Source: Bacteroidaceae bacterium (GTDB lineage: Bacteria; Bacteroidota; Bacteroidia; Bacteroidales; Bacteroidaceae). Taken from it: a stretch of DNA of 7,474 nucleotides. The first letter of the stretch is position 1. The number at the start of each line of letters is the position of its first letter. Positions 1-6,050 of the stretch are shown here, piece after piece. Below the pieces are notes generated by a model. It was not told the origin of the DNA. It worked only from the letters and a program-made list of their open reading frames with translations, and did no database searches. The stretch is taken from positions 1 through 7,474 of the forward strand of contig JAEEOD010000118.1 in the NCBI GenBank assembly GCA_016284115.1, given 5' to 3'. Both the position numbers and the translations under genes were made by a program.

Positions 1-24
1 CATGCGAATTGCTATAATGTCCAT
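1..24 (-). CDS. Possible 5' end of a further gene (partial, window edge)
   Basis: An ATG begins 2 bases after the stop codon of the winged-helix gene and stays open for eight codons (MDIIAIRM) to the window edge. The very tight spacing is what one expects for a second gene of an operon. Too little is visible to name a product, and an eight-codon open stretch can occur by chance. Confidence 0.3.
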
Positions 25-26
25 AA

Positions 27-206
27 TCAACTTTTATTAACTGGTTCCCATTTACAGCGAACAGGGGAAACGATGGCACCCTCTTTCTTCAACTCGGCAA
101 AAGCCTTGTCCACTTCTTTACGGTCGGCACCCAGTGCCTTTGTCACGTCGCCAGCAGATACTGGCTTACCAGCCTCACGCATGGCCTGTAAAACTTGTTC
201 TTTCAT
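27..206 (-). CDS. Small winged-helix DNA-binding protein, 59 aa
   Basis: This short basic protein starts MKEQVLQAMREAGKPVSAGD and ends CKWEPVNKS. The pattern is a helix (2-11), then a helix-turn-helix reading 'pVSAGDVTKALGADRKEVDKAFAELKKEG' (about 16-43), then a short wing 'AIVSPVRCKW' (44-52). This is the winged-helix fold of the MarR/ArsR superclass reduced to its minimum. From memory, small stand-alone proteins of this kind recur in Bacteroidota, usually annotated as winged-helix or MarR-like regulators. There is no ligand-binding or dimerisation extension, so it probably binds DNA as a small dimer or acts as an accessory factor. The ATG at 206 is the only sensible start and lies about 25 bases after the predicted transcription start. 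Targets cannot be deduced. The fold call is fairly secure; the function is not. Confidence 0.8.
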   Translation of the reverse strand: MKEQVLQAMREAGKPVSAGDVTKALGADRKEVDKAFAELKKEGAIVSPVRCKWEPVNKS

Positions 207-234
207 ACGATTATAATGATTAAAGATAATAGGT

Positions 235-266
235 CAAAGATACAATTTAAAAAAATACCACCCAAA
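235..266 (-). promoter_or_regulatory. Bacteroidota-type promoter of the winged-helix gene
   Basis: Read on the minus strand, TTTG (266-263) is followed by exactly 20 bases and then TATCTTTG (242-235). This fits the TTTG / TAnnTTTG consensus of the Bacteroidota primary sigma factor in both elements and in spacing. Transcription would start near 230, giving a leader of about 25 bases. It is the best promoter match in the window. Confidence 0.75.
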
Positions 267-327
267 TAACAACAAGACTTTTTGCCAGTAATACAATTAA
301 ACTACTACTCTAAGTCTTTTCATTGGA

Positions 328-1110
328 CTATCCCATCACCACATCGAGTACCATCATCAGTACAAAACCAATGGCGAAGCCAATCGTACTGAGATTTGAA
401 TGCTGACCGCTGGAGGCTTCAGGAATCAGTTCCTCGACCACAACATAGAACATTGCTCCTGCAGCAAATGCCAACATGTATGGCAAGACAGGCATCAACA
501 ATGAAGCCAACAACAAGACAGCAATAGCTCCTATTGGTTCTACAGCTCCACTCAGTGAGCCAATCAAAAATGAACGCCATCGACTATTGCCAGCTGCACG
601 CATCGGCATAGATATAATTGCTCCTTCTGGCACATTCTGTATGGCAATACCTAACGAAACAGCAACGGCACTGGCCAGCGAGATGTTTGTAACGCCGCTA
701 TCTGCTCCCGCGAAGACCACACCTACTGCCATTCCTTCTGGCAAGTTATGGATGGTAACTGCTAAAGCCAACATCGCCGTCTTTGAAAGATGCGAACGCA
801 TTCCTTCGGGTTTATCTGTTCCGAGATGCTGATGTGGTGTCAGTTCGTCAATCAGCAAAAGGAACCCCATACCTAACAGGAAACCTATCGCAGCAGGCAT
901 CACAGACCATACTCCTTTCTCTATCCCCATTTCCATTGATGGAATCAGCAGCGACCATACTGATGCTGCCACCATCACCCCCGATGCAAAACCAAGCAAA
1001 GACTTCTGCAGACGCACAGACATTTCGTCCTTCATCATGAAGACGAAAGCAGAGCCGAGCATTGTGCCAAGCAACGGAATCAATAATCCTATAATCAGAG
1101 TCGTTATCAT
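328..1110 (-). CDS. ZIP family divalent metal transporter, GufA type
   Basis: A 260-residue integral inner-membrane protein with about eight hydrophobic segments, expected to import zinc or another divalent metal (iron, manganese). The two ZIP metal-site signatures are present: HNLPEG at 121-126 and QNVPEG at 158-163. Glu191-Pro192 lies in the next helix and a Glu pair sits at 226-227. Gln in place of His at the start of the second signature is characteristic of the GufA branch, which includes the structurally studied Bordetella ZIP, rather than the ZupT branch. A His-containing loop (TPHQH, 91-95) lies between the third and fourth helices, where ZIPs often carry a metal-binding loop. Length is normal for bacterial ZIPs. 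The ATG lies 9 bases after the stop of the acetyltransferase gene, so it is the third gene of the AraC-led operon. The metal specificity cannot be read from sequence. Confidence 0.93.
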   Translation of the reverse strand: MITTLIIGLLIPLLGTMLGSAFVFMMKDEMSVRLQKSLLGFASGVMVAASVWSLLIPSMEMGIEKGVWSVMPAAIGFLLGMGFLLLIDELTPHQHLGTDKPEGMRSHLSKTAMLALAVTIHNLPEGMAVGVVFAGADSGVTNISLASAVAVSLGIAIQNVPEGAIISMPMRAAGNSRWRSFLIGSLSGAVEPIGAIAVLLLASLLMPVLPYMLAFAAGAMFYVVVEELIPEASSGQHSNLSTIGFAIGFVLMMVLDVVMG

Positions 1111-1119
1111 TTGTACTTT

Positions 1120-1689
1120 TTATACCTTTATCTTTTTGATGACCTTGGCTGGAACACCACCAACAATCGTATTAGGTTCTACATCCTTAGTTACTACAGC
1201 ACCAGCAGCAACAACAGCTCCATCACCTATTGTCACTCCTGCAAGTACTGTAGCATTGGCTCCAATCCAGACATTCTTGCCGATATGGATTGGAGCATAA
1301 CTCATACTTTGCCGCTTGGCAGGATCAAGGTCATGATTGAGGGTAGCTAAGACGACGTTGTGGCCGATTAGTGCACCATCATCGATGGTGATACCTCCCT
1401 GATCCTGAAATTTACAACCCATGTTGATAAAGACATGCTCTCCTACAACAGTATTCTTGCCACAATCAGTATGGAAAGGAGGGAACATGCCTGTTGTCTT
1501 AGGTACTTCACGTCCCCATAGTTGTTCTAACAAATTGTGTAACTCGTCTGGTGTGTGATATTTGCCATTGATTTCAGCGGTGATGCGAAGAGCCTCTTGA
1601 GACAACTGGTGAAACATCATGTGTACATCAGAACCTCCTATTACCGGCTTCCCTGAAGCCATATACTTTCTGAATTCTTCAACTGTCAT
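1120..1689 (-). CDS. Hexapeptide-repeat sugar O-acetyltransferase (LacA/Maa/NodL type)
   Basis: A cytosolic acetyl-CoA-dependent O-acetyltransferase of 189 residues, the usual length for maltose/galactoside acetyltransferases. The N-terminal helical cap (1-60, [12 protein letters not shown] to EQLWGR) matches the Mac domain that helps bind the acceptor. Residues 70-185 form the left-handed beta-helix, seen as hexapeptide repeats such as [12 protein letters not shown] and IGDGAV. The conserved 'FINMGC' (87-92) and the loop '[10 protein letters not shown]' (117-126), with the predicted catalytic His119, are intact. The ending '[12 protein letters not shown]' is standard for the family. It lies 23 bases after the AraC stop and 9 bases before the ZIP gene, so it is probably co-transcribed with both. 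The acceptor is unknown: many family members acetylate sugars non-specifically as a detoxification step, which would suit an inducible operon. Confidence 0.93.
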   Translation of the reverse strand: MTVEEFRKYMASGKPVIGGSDVHMMFHQLSQEALRITAEINGKYHTPDELHNLLEQLWGREVPKTTGMFPPFHTDCGKNTVVGEHVFINMGCKFQDQGGITIDDGALIGHNVVLATLNHDLDPAKRQSMSYAPIHIGKNVWIGANATVLAGVTIGDGAVVAAGAVVTKDVEPNTIVGGVPAKVIKKIKV

Positions 1690-1712
1690 TTCTATGTAAT
1701 CATTAACTGGTT

Positions 1713-2606
1713 TTACTTTTCAATAAATTCGCTGGGAGTCATGCCTACTACTTTTTTGAATAATCGGGAAAAGTGGTGGGAATACTCGAAACCGAGCAAA
1801 TGAGATGCTTCGTTAATATTGTAGCCTTGCATCAGTAGACTCTTCCCTATGTTTATGACATAAGTGTGGATATAGCTGATGGCAGTATTACCTGTAGAGC
1901 GTTTGAACAAATCGCCAAAATAATGAGGCGAATAAGCCATCTTTGATGCACAATAAGACACGGTAGGCAAACCTAGCTGGAATTGTTTTTCATCGAAATA
2001 ATACTGTTCGAGAACAGCATGGAAACGCTTCAGGATATCAGAAGTATCCTTATCACCTTTTGAAAGTTGACGCAGATAAATACGTTGGCAATAATCCAAC
2101 AACAATCTGAGGTAGCCCAGTAACACTTGACGAAGTGCTGGAGAATCCTCATTATTTTCTAACTCTTGACGCGACATGCTGATAAGCTGTGAAAAAAAAT
2201 GCCACTCGGAATCATTCACTTTCAATGACTCCGAATAGAAATAGGAAAAGAAATGATATTCGCGTATCCTTGTCTCCAAATCAGTATTATGTATCAATTC
2301 TGGCGACCACAGCAATGCCCAACCGCTTATCGTAAGCAGTTCCCCATTGTCTTCCCCTCCACCCAATTGACCTGGAGCAACGGCAATGACAGAAGCATCA
2401 CTCACTATAATTGGTTTTACGCCATAACTGAGGTTCTTAGGGAACTCACGCTGGATAAACAGTCCATAAACGCCATAATCGTTCAGACTATTATGTATGG
2501 GCGAAACTTCATCAAAATGAATGATACTCAGCAACGGGTGTAGCTCTGGTGCCCCTACATGATGTGCGTAGACATTCGGATTGTCAACTTTCAGTATTCT
2601 CTTCAT
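1713..2606 (-). CDS. AraC family transcriptional regulator (first copy)
   Basis: The protein has 297 residues from the ATG at 2606. Residues 1-180 form a cupin-like sensor region of the type common in Bacteroidota AraC proteins, including '[14 protein letters not shown]' and '[12 protein letters not shown]'. Residues about 196-297 hold the double helix-turn-helix, with '[20 protein letters not shown]' for the first half and '[31 protein letters not shown]' (264-294) for the second. The second half carries the family signature almost unchanged. A TTG codon at 2627 would extend the frame by seven residues but lies upstream of the predicted -7 box, so the ATG is preferred. The gene diverges from the hydrolase/cyclophilin-like unit, which it probably activates, and leads the acetyltransferase-ZIP operon. 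The inducer is unknown. Confidence 0.93.
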   Translation of the reverse strand: MKRILKVDNPNVYAHHVGAPELHPLLSIIHFDEVSPIHNSLNDYGVYGLFIQREFPKNLSYGVKPIIVSDASVIAVAPGQLGGGEDNGELLTISGWALLWSPELIHNTDLETRIREYHFFSYFYSESLKVNDSEWHFFSQLISMSRQELENNEDSPALRQVLLGYLRLLLDYCQRIYLRQLSKGDKDTSDILKRFHAVLEQYYFDEKQFQLGLPTVSYCASKMAYSPHYFGDLFKRSTGNTAISYIHTYVINIGKSLLMQGYNINEASHLLGFEYSHHFSRLFKKVVGMTPSEFIEK

Positions 2607-2614
2607 ATCAATAG

Positions 2615-2622
2615 CAAAGATA
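2615..2622 (-). promoter_or_regulatory. -7 box of the first AraC operon
   Basis: TATCTTTG on the minus strand is a perfect TAnnTTTG match. Only eight bases separate it from the ATG at 2606, so the mRNA would have a leader of about five bases. There is no TTTG at the expected 20-base spacing; the nearest TTTTG is 12 bases upstream. The promoter may therefore be weak or factor-dependent. Confidence 0.55.
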
Positions 2623-2635
2623 AACAAAATTCTGC

Positions 2636-2649
2636 AAAATTGGTAGATA
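2636..2649 (+). promoter_or_regulatory. Candidate AraC operator box AAAATTGGTAGATA
   Basis: This 14-mer matches AAAATTGGTAAATA at 6949-6962 in 13 of 14 positions, and both lie between an AraC gene and its divergent lipoprotein gene. CAAAATT occurs at 2625-2631 and again at 2635-2641, a 10-base repeat of the kind AraC sites often show. The role as an operator is inferred from position and recurrence only; the A+T-rich context makes partial matches cheap. Confidence 0.35.
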
Positions 2650-2681
2650 ACTATGCTTTTTATGTATTATATATACAAAAT

Positions 2682-2699
2682 AGTAGTCGTAACTTTGCA
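2682..2699 (+). promoter_or_regulatory. Promoter core of the hydrolase unit, AGTAGTCGTAACTTTGCA
   Basis: TAACTTTG at 2690-2697 fits the -7 consensus TAnnTTTG. The surrounding 18 bases are identical to 6974-6991, the promoter of the other AraC-divergent lipoprotein gene. No TTTG lies at the normal -33 distance, which suits a promoter that needs an activator. Transcription would start near 2702, leaving about 24 bases before the ATG at 2726. Confidence 0.6.
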
Positions 2700-2725
2700 A
2701 ACAGAAACTCATAATGTATTTTGCG

Positions 2726-3874
2726 ATGAAGAAATTATTATCTGCAATGCTCGTGACCTCATTGTTCACTGCATGCCAAAACAAAGAAAATGACAATCAA
2801 ATCAATGAAAGTATGAATACAAAACTTCAACTGACTCAGGAGTGGGACAAAACATTTCCCAAGAGTGACAAGGTGGATCACAAGAAAGTAACGTTCCACA
2901 ATCGTTATGGCATTGAACTAGCTGCTGATATGTACACGCCCCAAAATGCTGATGGCAAGTTGGCAGCTATCGCTGTTAGTGGTCCTTTCGGAGCTGTTAA
3001 GGAACAAGTAAGTGGTCTCTATGCTCAGCATATGGCAGAACGCGGTTTCGCCGCTATTGCCTTCGACCCCTCATTTACGGGTGAAAGTGGTGGTGAACCT
3101 CGTCGTATGGCTTCACCAGATATCAACACAGAAGATTTTCTAGCAGCTGTTGATTTCCTTTCTGTTCAAGACAATGTGGATGCTGAGCGTATCGGCATCA
3201 TAGGTATCTGCGGTTTTGGTGGTATGGCAGTAAATGCTGCTGCTATTGATCCTCGCATAAAAGGCACTGTAGCCATGACTATGTATGATATGAGTAAGAA
3301 ATATGTTGAAGGATATTTTGATAGTGAAAACACACCAGAGCAGCGTATGGACCACCGCAAAGCAATCGCCGCTCAGCGTACAGAGGACTACAGGAACGGT
3401 TATTACAAACGTGAAGGTGGTGTGCTTGACCCACTACCCGATGACGCTCCTTGGTTCGTGAAAGACTATTATGCCTATTACAAGACAGAGCGTGGCTACC
3501 ACGAACGTAGCGGGAACAGCAATGATGGTTGGAATTACGTTGGATACCAATCTTTCTACAACCAGCCAATGTTGGCCTGGGCCCATGAGATAGAAAATCC
3601 CGTATTGCTCATTCATGGTGAGAAAGCCCACTCACGCTACTTCTCAGAATATGCCTTCGAGAAGATGACCGGTAAGAAGCCATTCAACTCTTCCGTTGCC
3701 GAATGTGCCACTGCAAAAGATATTCCCACGGGTAAATACGCTGGCTCATATAAGGAAGGCAACAAAGAACTCCTTGTCATCCCTGGTGCATCTCATGTTG
3801 ACCTATACGACGATGTGGCTGGAGTTATTCCTTATGACAAAATCGAATCATTCTTCAATGATAATCTAAAATAA
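2726..3874 (+). CDS. Lipoprotein alpha/beta hydrolase (YcjY/dienelactone-hydrolase-like)
   Basis: The protein has 382 residues from the ATG at 2726. An in-frame ATG at 2714 would add MYFA, but it sits only about 12 bases after the predicted transcription start, and 2726 gives the classic MKKLLSAML leader. The lipobox FTAC places the lipidated Cys at residue 17, with a polar KEND tract after it that could favour export. The body is an alpha/beta hydrolase: strand 'AAIAVSGPFGAVKEQ', 'GFAAIAFDPSFTGESGG', nucleophile elbow 'IGIIGICGFGGMA', then 'PVLLIHGEKAHS' and the catalytic-His loop 'IPGASHVDLYD' (His357). At the elbow the usual nucleophilic Ser position is Phe, with Cys162 two residues earlier. 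From memory this GIC(G/W/F)GG form is common in a Bacteroidota subfamily. An internal Met at 2813 (MNTKLQLTQEWDKTF) marks where cytosolic relatives start. It is the first gene of a unit with the cyclophilin-like gene 2 bases later. The substrate is unknown. Confidence 0.88.
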   Translation: MKKLLSAMLVTSLFTACQNKENDNQINESMNTKLQLTQEWDKTFPKSDKVDHKKVTFHNRYGIELAADMYTPQNADGKLAAIAVSGPFGAVKEQVSGLYAQHMAERGFAAIAFDPSFTGESGGEPRRMASPDINTEDFLAAVDFLSVQDNVDAERIGIIGICGFGGMAVNAAAIDPRIKGTVAMTMYDMSKKYVEGYFDSENTPEQRMDHRKAIAAQRTEDYRNGYYKREGGVLDPLPDDAPWFVKDYYAYYKTERGYHERSGNSNDGWNYVGYQSFYNQPMLAWAHEIENPVLLIHGEKAHSRYFSEYAFEKMTGKKPFNSSVAECATAKDIPTGKYAGSYKEGNKELLVIPGASHVDLYDDVAGVIPYDKIESFFNDNLK

Positions 3875-3876
3875 CC

Positions 3877-4362
3877 ATGAGGAACTTTCTGCTAACGCTG
3901 ATAGCTCTGATTTTCGCCAGTTGCTCTTCAGATAACATAATTTTGGCGGAGCCAACATCTGGCAACGAGATAAAGAAAGAAACGAAGGGAACCTCTAGCA
4001 CTATGACAATCAATATAACTATCGACAACGTGACTCACGAAGTGAAACTTGTTGACAATGCTGCCACACAAGCTCTGTATGCGAAACTGAAGGAAGGTTC
4101 TGTTACTGTGTCGCTCAACACTAACGGCGATTTTGAAATCTGGGGAGCACTAGGGTTCTCGTTGCCTACGACCAATGAGTACATTAACGGACAACCTGGC
4201 GATGTTGTGCTCTATAGCGGTAGTAATATCTGCATCTTTTATGGCACCAACTCATACAACTACACCCGTTTAGGCAAAATCGACGGGCTCTCTGCCGATG
4301 AACTGAAAACCTTCTTGAAAGGTGGGCAGAACAATATTTCTGTTAAGCTGTCGCTCCCTTGA
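3877..4362 (+). CDS. Lipoprotein with cyclophilin-like fold
   Basis: A 161-residue protein beginning MRNFLLTLIALIFASCSSD, a lipoprotein signal with lipobox FASC and Cys16. Residues 43-160 (MTINITIDNVTHEVK to ISVKLSLP) form a beta-rich domain. It matches the bacterial cyclophilin-like family in 'NAATQALYAKL', 'QPGDVVLYSGSNICIFYGT' (106-124) and 'YTRLGKIDG' (129-137). This family shares the fold of cyclophilin but is not known to be a prolyl isomerase; its members are often encoded beside hydrolases, oxidoreductases and AraC regulators. Two bases separate it from the hydrolase stop codon, so co-translation is likely and both products would be anchored in the same compartment. Met43 lies where a cytosolic relative would begin. 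The molecular role is unknown. Confidence 0.85.
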   Translation: MRNFLLTLIALIFASCSSDNIILAEPTSGNEIKKETKGTSSTMTINITIDNVTHEVKLVDNAATQALYAKLKEGSVTVSLNTNGDFEIWGALGFSLPTTNEYINGQPGDVVLYSGSNICIFYGTNSYNYTRLGKIDGLSADELKTFLKGGQNNISVKLSLP

Positions 4363-4558
4363 GCGACAGGGATTACTTTTGGCAGCGCTCATCATCCTTG
4401 GCCAGTACCTGCTTATACGCTTCTTCGAGGGAGGTGTTGAGATTATGTCACCACACATCTACGCACATCGAAGCAACCTTGACCTTCAGGTGCCACCCGA
4501 ATTCAAACAAGAGTTTGAAACCCCTCAGAATACGGAAGAAATGACTAAGAAGAAATAA
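4322..4558 (+). CDS. Doubtful small membrane ORF or gene remnant
   Basis: A 78-codon frame overlaps the last 41 bases of the cyclophilin-like gene. It encodes one strongly hydrophobic stretch 'GLLLAALIILGQYLLIRFF' (17-35) followed by a polar tail ending TEEMTKKK. A shorter start at 4445 would remove the membrane segment. It could be a small membrane protein, the leftover C-terminus of a decayed membrane protein, or chance. A hairpin at 4348-4369 lies inside its 5' part and may stop transcription before it. I do not recognise the sequence. Confidence 0.2.
   Translation: MGRTIFLLSCRSLERQGLLLAALIILGQYLLIRFFEGGVEIMSPHIYAHRSNLDLQVPPEFKQEFETPQNTEEMTKKK
4348..4369 (+). terminator. Perfect 9-bp hairpin over the stop codon of the cyclophilin-like gene
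   Basis: CTGTCGCTC (4348-4356), loop CCTT, then GAGCGACAG (4361-4369). The TGA stop at 4360-4362 lies at the loop/stem edge. The stem is perfect and contains six G-C pairs. A short CTTTT run follows at 4376-4380, seven bases after the stem, so it is an imperfect intrinsic terminator at best. It could alternatively protect the 3' end of the mRNA. Confidence 0.45.
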
Positions 4559-4581
4559 GAGAAACGAAGCAATAGAACCCC

Positions 4582-5619
4582 TTATTTTTGTTTGTTGGCA
4601 AAGAGCTGCAGCTTAGCTTCCATATCAGCAAACATCAGCCGCGTGTCAATCCTGTCATACACACGAATCTGACGCCCCTCATGGTTATAGCGGTAACTGC
4701 CATCTTCGGCTATTGTCGGGATAGTCACATACTGATAGTGCGACGATGCAGGGTCAGCTTCGAAATTGCTCATTAAGGCAGTCATCAGCACCAACGGACT
4801 ATCGCCCAATATATAGGTCTCCCCCATCGAGAATCCATTCCTGCCTGCCATAATACCAGCCAACGAATCATAGAGGTAAGCTCCCAGCTTTCCATAAGGG
4901 CATACTTTTGCCTCCAGTTCGGTCATGCTATACATACATTGGCGATACACATCACGGGGGATTTGCCAGATACGCATGTCACTCTTGTTGAACACGACCT
5001 GTGCAGCAGCAATGCTCAGGTTCAGGTTATATTCAGGCATCGAGTAGCCAGGTGGCACAATAGCCCCTGTTTCCTTGTACTCTTGTCCGCCAATCCAAAT
5101 CAAGATAATATTCTTGCCAATTTCAGGATTCATCAGCCAGGCAGAGGCGATGTCCGTCAATGGGCCACCCACGCACACATACAAAGGCTTATCTGGCGTT
5201 GCCTTTAACGCCTCTTCCACGATGAGGTGAGCACCCTCTGACTCAACAGGCTTATTAGTGTCGGTCATCTTTACAGGAGCACCAGGCACCACATTAAATT
5301 GCCCTTTCATGCCCATCACTTCCAAGGCTTCGTTCACTTTATTCACAGACATATCTGCCTCATCCTTGCCTTGCAAATCCCTGAAGAAGCCCCGTCCATT
5401 GCCACCAAGATGCGCACCCACAATGCCCTTGATATCACAAGATGAGGACAAAACATGGTGAGCCAGCTGGAACAACCCGTCAGGATCACCCATAAAGTCA
5501 TTATCAATAATCACGCTATATCGCTTTCCTGTCTGAAAAGGTTCAGTTGTGTTCTGTGCCCTTACTGAGCTTGCCATCAGCATACACCCTAAGGCTAATA
5601 TGTATAGTATTCTTTCCAT
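4582..5619 (-). CDS. Exported inosine-uridine nucleoside hydrolase-like protein
   Basis: A 345-residue protein of the IUNH (nucleoside N-ribohydrolase) fold, which splits nucleosides to base and ribose with a Ca2+ held by Asp residues. It carries a signal peptide (MERILYILALGCMLMASSVRA|Q), so it should act in the periplasm. The Ca2+ site near the N-terminus reads D39-N-D-F-M-G-D-P-D47. Classical enzymes have DxDxxxDD, so one residue is inserted before the last Asp. Later family landmarks are 'GGPLTDIASAW' (151-161), 'MPEYNLNLSIAAAQVVF' (194-210; the E-x-N that contacts ribose) and 'LGDSPLVLMTAL' (271-282), where Asp273 matches the C-terminal Ca2+ ligand but the usual preceding His is Gly. The protein may be a divergent nucleoside hydrolase or act on another ribosyl compound. 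It is transcribed alone towards the converging hydrolase unit. Confidence 0.85.
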   Translation of the reverse strand: MERILYILALGCMLMASSVRAQNTTEPFQTGKRYSVIIDNDFMGDPDGLFQLAHHVLSSSCDIKGIVGAHLGGNGRGFFRDLQGKDEADMSVNKVNEALEVMGMKGQFNVVPGAPVKMTDTNKPVESEGAHLIVEEALKATPDKPLYVCVGGPLTDIASAWLMNPEIGKNIILIWIGGQEYKETGAIVPPGYSMPEYNLNLSIAAAQVVFNKSDMRIWQIPRDVYRQCMYSMTELEAKVCPYGKLGAYLYDSLAGIMAGRNGFSMGETYILGDSPLVLMTALMSNFEADPASSHYQYVTIPTIAEDGSYRYNHEGRQIRVYDRIDTRLMFADMEAKLQLFANKQK

Positions 5620-5641
5620 AATTCGTTTATTATATATACTA

Positions 5642-5649
5642 CAAAGATA
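5642..5649 (-). promoter_or_regulatory. -7 box of the nucleoside-hydrolase-like gene
   Basis: TATCTTTG on the minus strand is a perfect TAnnTTTG match, 22 bases before the ATG at 5619, giving a leader of about 18 bases. No TTTG sits at the standard -33 spacing; that region is nearly all A and T. The symmetric repeat element begins 51 bases further upstream. Confidence 0.6.
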
Positions 5650-5700
5650 TAAAAAAAATATTTGAATTATAAAATAAAATCACTTATATTTTTCAAGTTT

Positions 5701-5844
5701 GTTACAGTTGTTACAGTTGTTACAGTTATTTTGGAGACTATACACATCCCAAATTTATCTTTATATTTATATATATAAATATAAAAAATATTTTTGACTT
5801 TCGAACAGACTGATTTTAACTGTAACAACTGTAACAACTGTAAC
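5701..5844. repeat. 144-bp symmetric element: 3 + 3 inverted nonamers around a central palindrome
   Basis: The left arm 5701-5727 is three perfect tandem copies of GTTACAGTT. The right arm 5818-5844 is three perfect tandem copies of AACTGTAAC, its reverse complement, so the arms form a 27-bp perfect inverted repeat. A 26-bp perfect A+T palindrome lies at 5760-5785. Both the arms and the palindrome are centred at 5772.5. The two 32-base spacers (5728-5759 and 5786-5817) are equal in length but unrelated in sequence. There are no obvious target-site duplications outside. It lies in the 431-base non-coding gap upstream of the nucleoside-hydrolase-like gene. Possible roles are an iteron-like protein-binding array, a cruciform-forming site or a small non-autonomous element. 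Confidence 0.9.
5760..5785. repeat. 26-bp perfect A+T-only palindrome at the centre of the element
   Basis: Every base pairs across the centre between 5772 and 5773, with a TATATATATA core (5768-5777 region). Composition is entirely A and T, so it melts easily and could extrude as a cruciform. Low complexity makes such palindromes commoner by chance, but exact co-centring with the flanking arms is not explained by composition. Confidence 0.75.
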
Positions 5845-5928
5845 GCACATACGTAAAAAAAACATAATTGTATAGAGGGATACTGAATGCAAAATAAAAT
5901 GCCAGTTCAGAAAGGTTGTGCCTTTGCT

Positions 5929-6000
5929 TCCTCTAAACAGCCCGCTTACTTCCCCTAAACCGTCCTCTTAGTACCGCTAAATATAATCTGTCCCTAAACC
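5929..6000. repeat. Degenerate 22-bp periodic array with CTAAAC core
   Basis: The core CTAAAC/T recurs at 5933, 5955, 5977 and 5994, that is with spacings of 22, 22 and 17. Units 5929-5950 and 5951-5972 agree at 17 of 22 positions; the next two are more degenerate. On the minus strand the motif reads GTTTAGNGGAAG. It lies between the symmetric element and the end of the second AraC gene. No coding sense is apparent. Function unknown. The remainder of 5845-6050 shows no gene or RNA that I can recognise. Confidence 0.5.
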
Positions 6001-6050
6001 TCATAGCAACGCACCCCAGCCTCTGCCTTTATAGGAATTGAGTTGTAAAA

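Noticed and set aside
476..832. Plus-strand open frame of 118 codons opposite the ZIP gene
   Set aside because: It is the antisense shadow of a clear transporter gene and reads as low-complexity A/T/P-rich sequence with no domain.
2663..2677. TGTAT-N5-ATACA inverted repeat upstream of the hydrolase promoter
   Set aside because: Arms of five A+T-rich bases are expected by chance here and no counterpart exists in the second divergent region.
2608..2796. Minus-strand 62-codon frame across the divergent promoter region
   Set aside because: It runs through both promoters and the signal peptide of the hydrolase gene; its aromatic-rich composition simply reflects A+T-rich DNA.
3140..3631. Several minus-strand frames opposite the hydrolase
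   Set aside because: They overlap a well-supported gene over its conserved motifs and show no recognisable protein features.
5701..5844. CRISPR array
   Set aside because: The 9-bp units are directly adjacent with no spacers and inverted in the second half, unlike CRISPR repeats and spacers.
6020..6040. CCTTTATAGG as a terminator for the second AraC gene
   Set aside because: The palindrome is imperfect and short, and is not followed by a T run in the direction of transcription.
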